This document shows, in pieces, positions 62,775-64,000 of a DNA stretch of 64,000 bases. This DNA is from Gentiana macrophylla (Eukaryota; Streptophyta; Magnoliopsida; Gentianales; Gentianaceae). The notes below the pieces were generated by a model. That model was given only the letters and a program-made list of their open reading frames with translations, was not told the DNA's origin and searched no databases. A program made the position numbers and the translations under genes. The stretch spans positions 91,817 to 155,816 of the forward strand of contig JAOBSW010000258.1 of assembly GCA_026214975.1 (NCBI GenBank), given 5' to 3'. The stretch's first letter is position 1, and each line of letters begins with the position of its first letter.

Positions 62775-64000
62775 CAAGGACAACTCGTTACCAGAGAAAA
62801 ACACTAATTTGAATTCGTTAATATGATGAAAACATGAATTCGAACTCGTTACCAAAGATAAAATACAAATTTCTACTCATTATAAAGGAAAACACCAATT
62901 TCGCGATGTCAACTCGTTATCGTGGAAAAACCTTTTTTTCTCGCATGGACAAATCGTTACTGTGAGCAAAACACAAATTTCAACTTGGTTAATAAGAAGA
63001 TAATATGAATTCGAACTCGTTACCAAAGAAAAACACAAATTTCTACTCGTTATAAAGGAAAAACACAAATTTCCGCAATGTCAACTCGTTATCGTGGAAA
63101 AGCATTTTTTCCATCCAGGACAACTCGTTACCAGAGAAAAACACTAATTTGAACTCATTAATATGATGAAAACATGAATTTGAACCCGTTACCAAGGATA
63201 AAACACAAATTTCTACTCATTATAAAAGGAAAACACCAATTTCCGGCGATGTGAACTCGTTATCAGGGAAAAAACCTTTTTTCTGCATGGACAAATCGTT
63301 ACAAGAGTATAACACAAATTTGAACTCGTTAATAAGAAGAAAACATGAATTCGAACTTGTTACCAAAGAAAAAACACAAATTTCTACTCGTTATAAAGGG
63401 AAAAACACAAATTTACGGCGATGTCAACTCGTTATCGTGAAAAGCCTTTTTCCACCAAGGACAACTCATTACCAGAGAAAAACCTAATTTGAACTCGTTA
63501 ATATGATGAAAACATGAATTTGAACTCGTTACCAAAGATAAAACACAAATTTCTACTCATTATAAAGGAAAACACCAATTTCCGCGATGTCAACTCGTTA
63601 TCGTGGAAAAACCTTTTTACGCATGGAAAATCGTTACCAGAGAAAAACATAAATTTGAACTCGTTAATAAGAAGAAAACATGAATTCGAACTCGTTACCA
63701 AAGAAAAACACAAGTTTCTACTCGTTATAAAGGGAAAAAACACAAATTTCCGCGATGTCAAATCGTTATCGTGAAAAGCCTTTTTTCCTAGCAAGGACAA
63801 CTCGTTACCAGAGAAAAAAACTAATTTGAAATCGTTAATATGATGAAAACATGAATTCGAACTCGTTACCAAAGATGAAACACAAATTTCTACACATTAT
63901 AAAGGGAAAACACTAATTTCGCGATGTCAACTCGTTATCGGGGAAAAAACATTTTTTCTGCATTGACAAATCGTTACCGAGCAAAACACAAATTTGAACT

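Larger units (their letters stand above)
55790..64000. repeat. Satellite B, right block
   Basis: About 48 further monomers of the same satellite, running to the window edge. A/B alternation is retained. The GTAAAAACTCAAACCTC variant (one A fewer at 59784) occurs at 58411, 59784, 59954, 60636 and 61993, spaced 1373, 170, 682 and 1357 bp, that is 8, 1, 4 and 8 monomers. From about 60840 onwards many units carry ATCGTGG for ATCAGGG and TTTCCGCGATG for TTTCCGGCGATG. Confidence 0.97.

Noticed and set aside
26747..64000. Primate alpha-satellite, because the monomer is about 171 bp
   Set aside because: The sequence lacks alpha-satellite motifs and a CENP-B box, and the flanking LTR elements are of plant type. 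The length match reflects nucleosome size.

Overview
This window is plant nuclear heterochromatin and contains no recognisable host gene. It consists of two unrelated tandem satellites, three LTR-retrotransposon insertions or remnants, and one broken retroelement ORF. The plant assignment rests on LTR elements with initiator-tRNA-Met-type primer binding sites (PBS), typical plant Copia and Gypsy polypurine tracts (PPT), and nucleosome-length satellites. A dicot, perhaps of the Lamiales, is my guess from the style of the retroelement ORF. The sequence alone does not prove it.

Layout. (1) 1-11528: satellite A, GC-rich, basic unit 183 bp, about 64 monomers. (2) 11529-20870: a complete LTR element in minus orientation, inserted in satellite A. 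It has 1.83-kb LTRs with TG..CA ends, a GTCGG target-site duplication (TSD), a PBS and a PPT, but a 5.7-kb interior without gag or pol. It looks like a non-autonomous, Copia-like element. (3) 20871-22952: satellite A resumes exactly where it was interrupted. (4) 22953-26746: the 3' end of a second Copia-type element in plus orientation, truncated at its 5' side. It carries a frameshifted extra (env-position) ORF, a PPT and one 1.69-kb LTR with TGTTGG..CCAACA ends. (5) 26747-35172: satellite B, AT-rich, monomer about 171 bp arranged as an A/B dimer of 342 bp. (6) 35173-55789: a 20.6-kb tandem array LTR-int-LTR-int-LTR-int-LTR of a Gypsy-like large retrotransposon derivative (LARD). LTRs are about 2.43 kb, interiors about 3.64 kb without coding capacity, and the repeat period is 6.06 kb. 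One apparent TSD (GAAAA) brackets the whole array. (7) 55790-64000: satellite B continues to the window end.

How the parts relate. Both satellites were occupied by LTR elements. The LARD appears to have inserted once into satellite B and then expanded by LTR-LTR unequal exchange. The truncated Copia piece sits exactly at the satellite A / satellite B border. Both satellites show higher-order organisation: shared private variants recur at about 3,226 bp in satellite A, and variant monomers sit at whole multiples of about 171 bp in satellite B. The region could be centromeric, pericentromeric or another heterochromatic block; no CENH3 data are available here.

A striking global feature is that copies of the same repeat differ mostly by small indels at CAG/CTG/CCGG and CGG sites, which often become CG-containing strings. 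I read this as probable consensus error at CHG/CG-methylated sites in a long-read assembly. Exact monomer lengths and ORF breaks should therefore be treated with caution. Most long open frames here are by-products of satellites whose period is a multiple of three.
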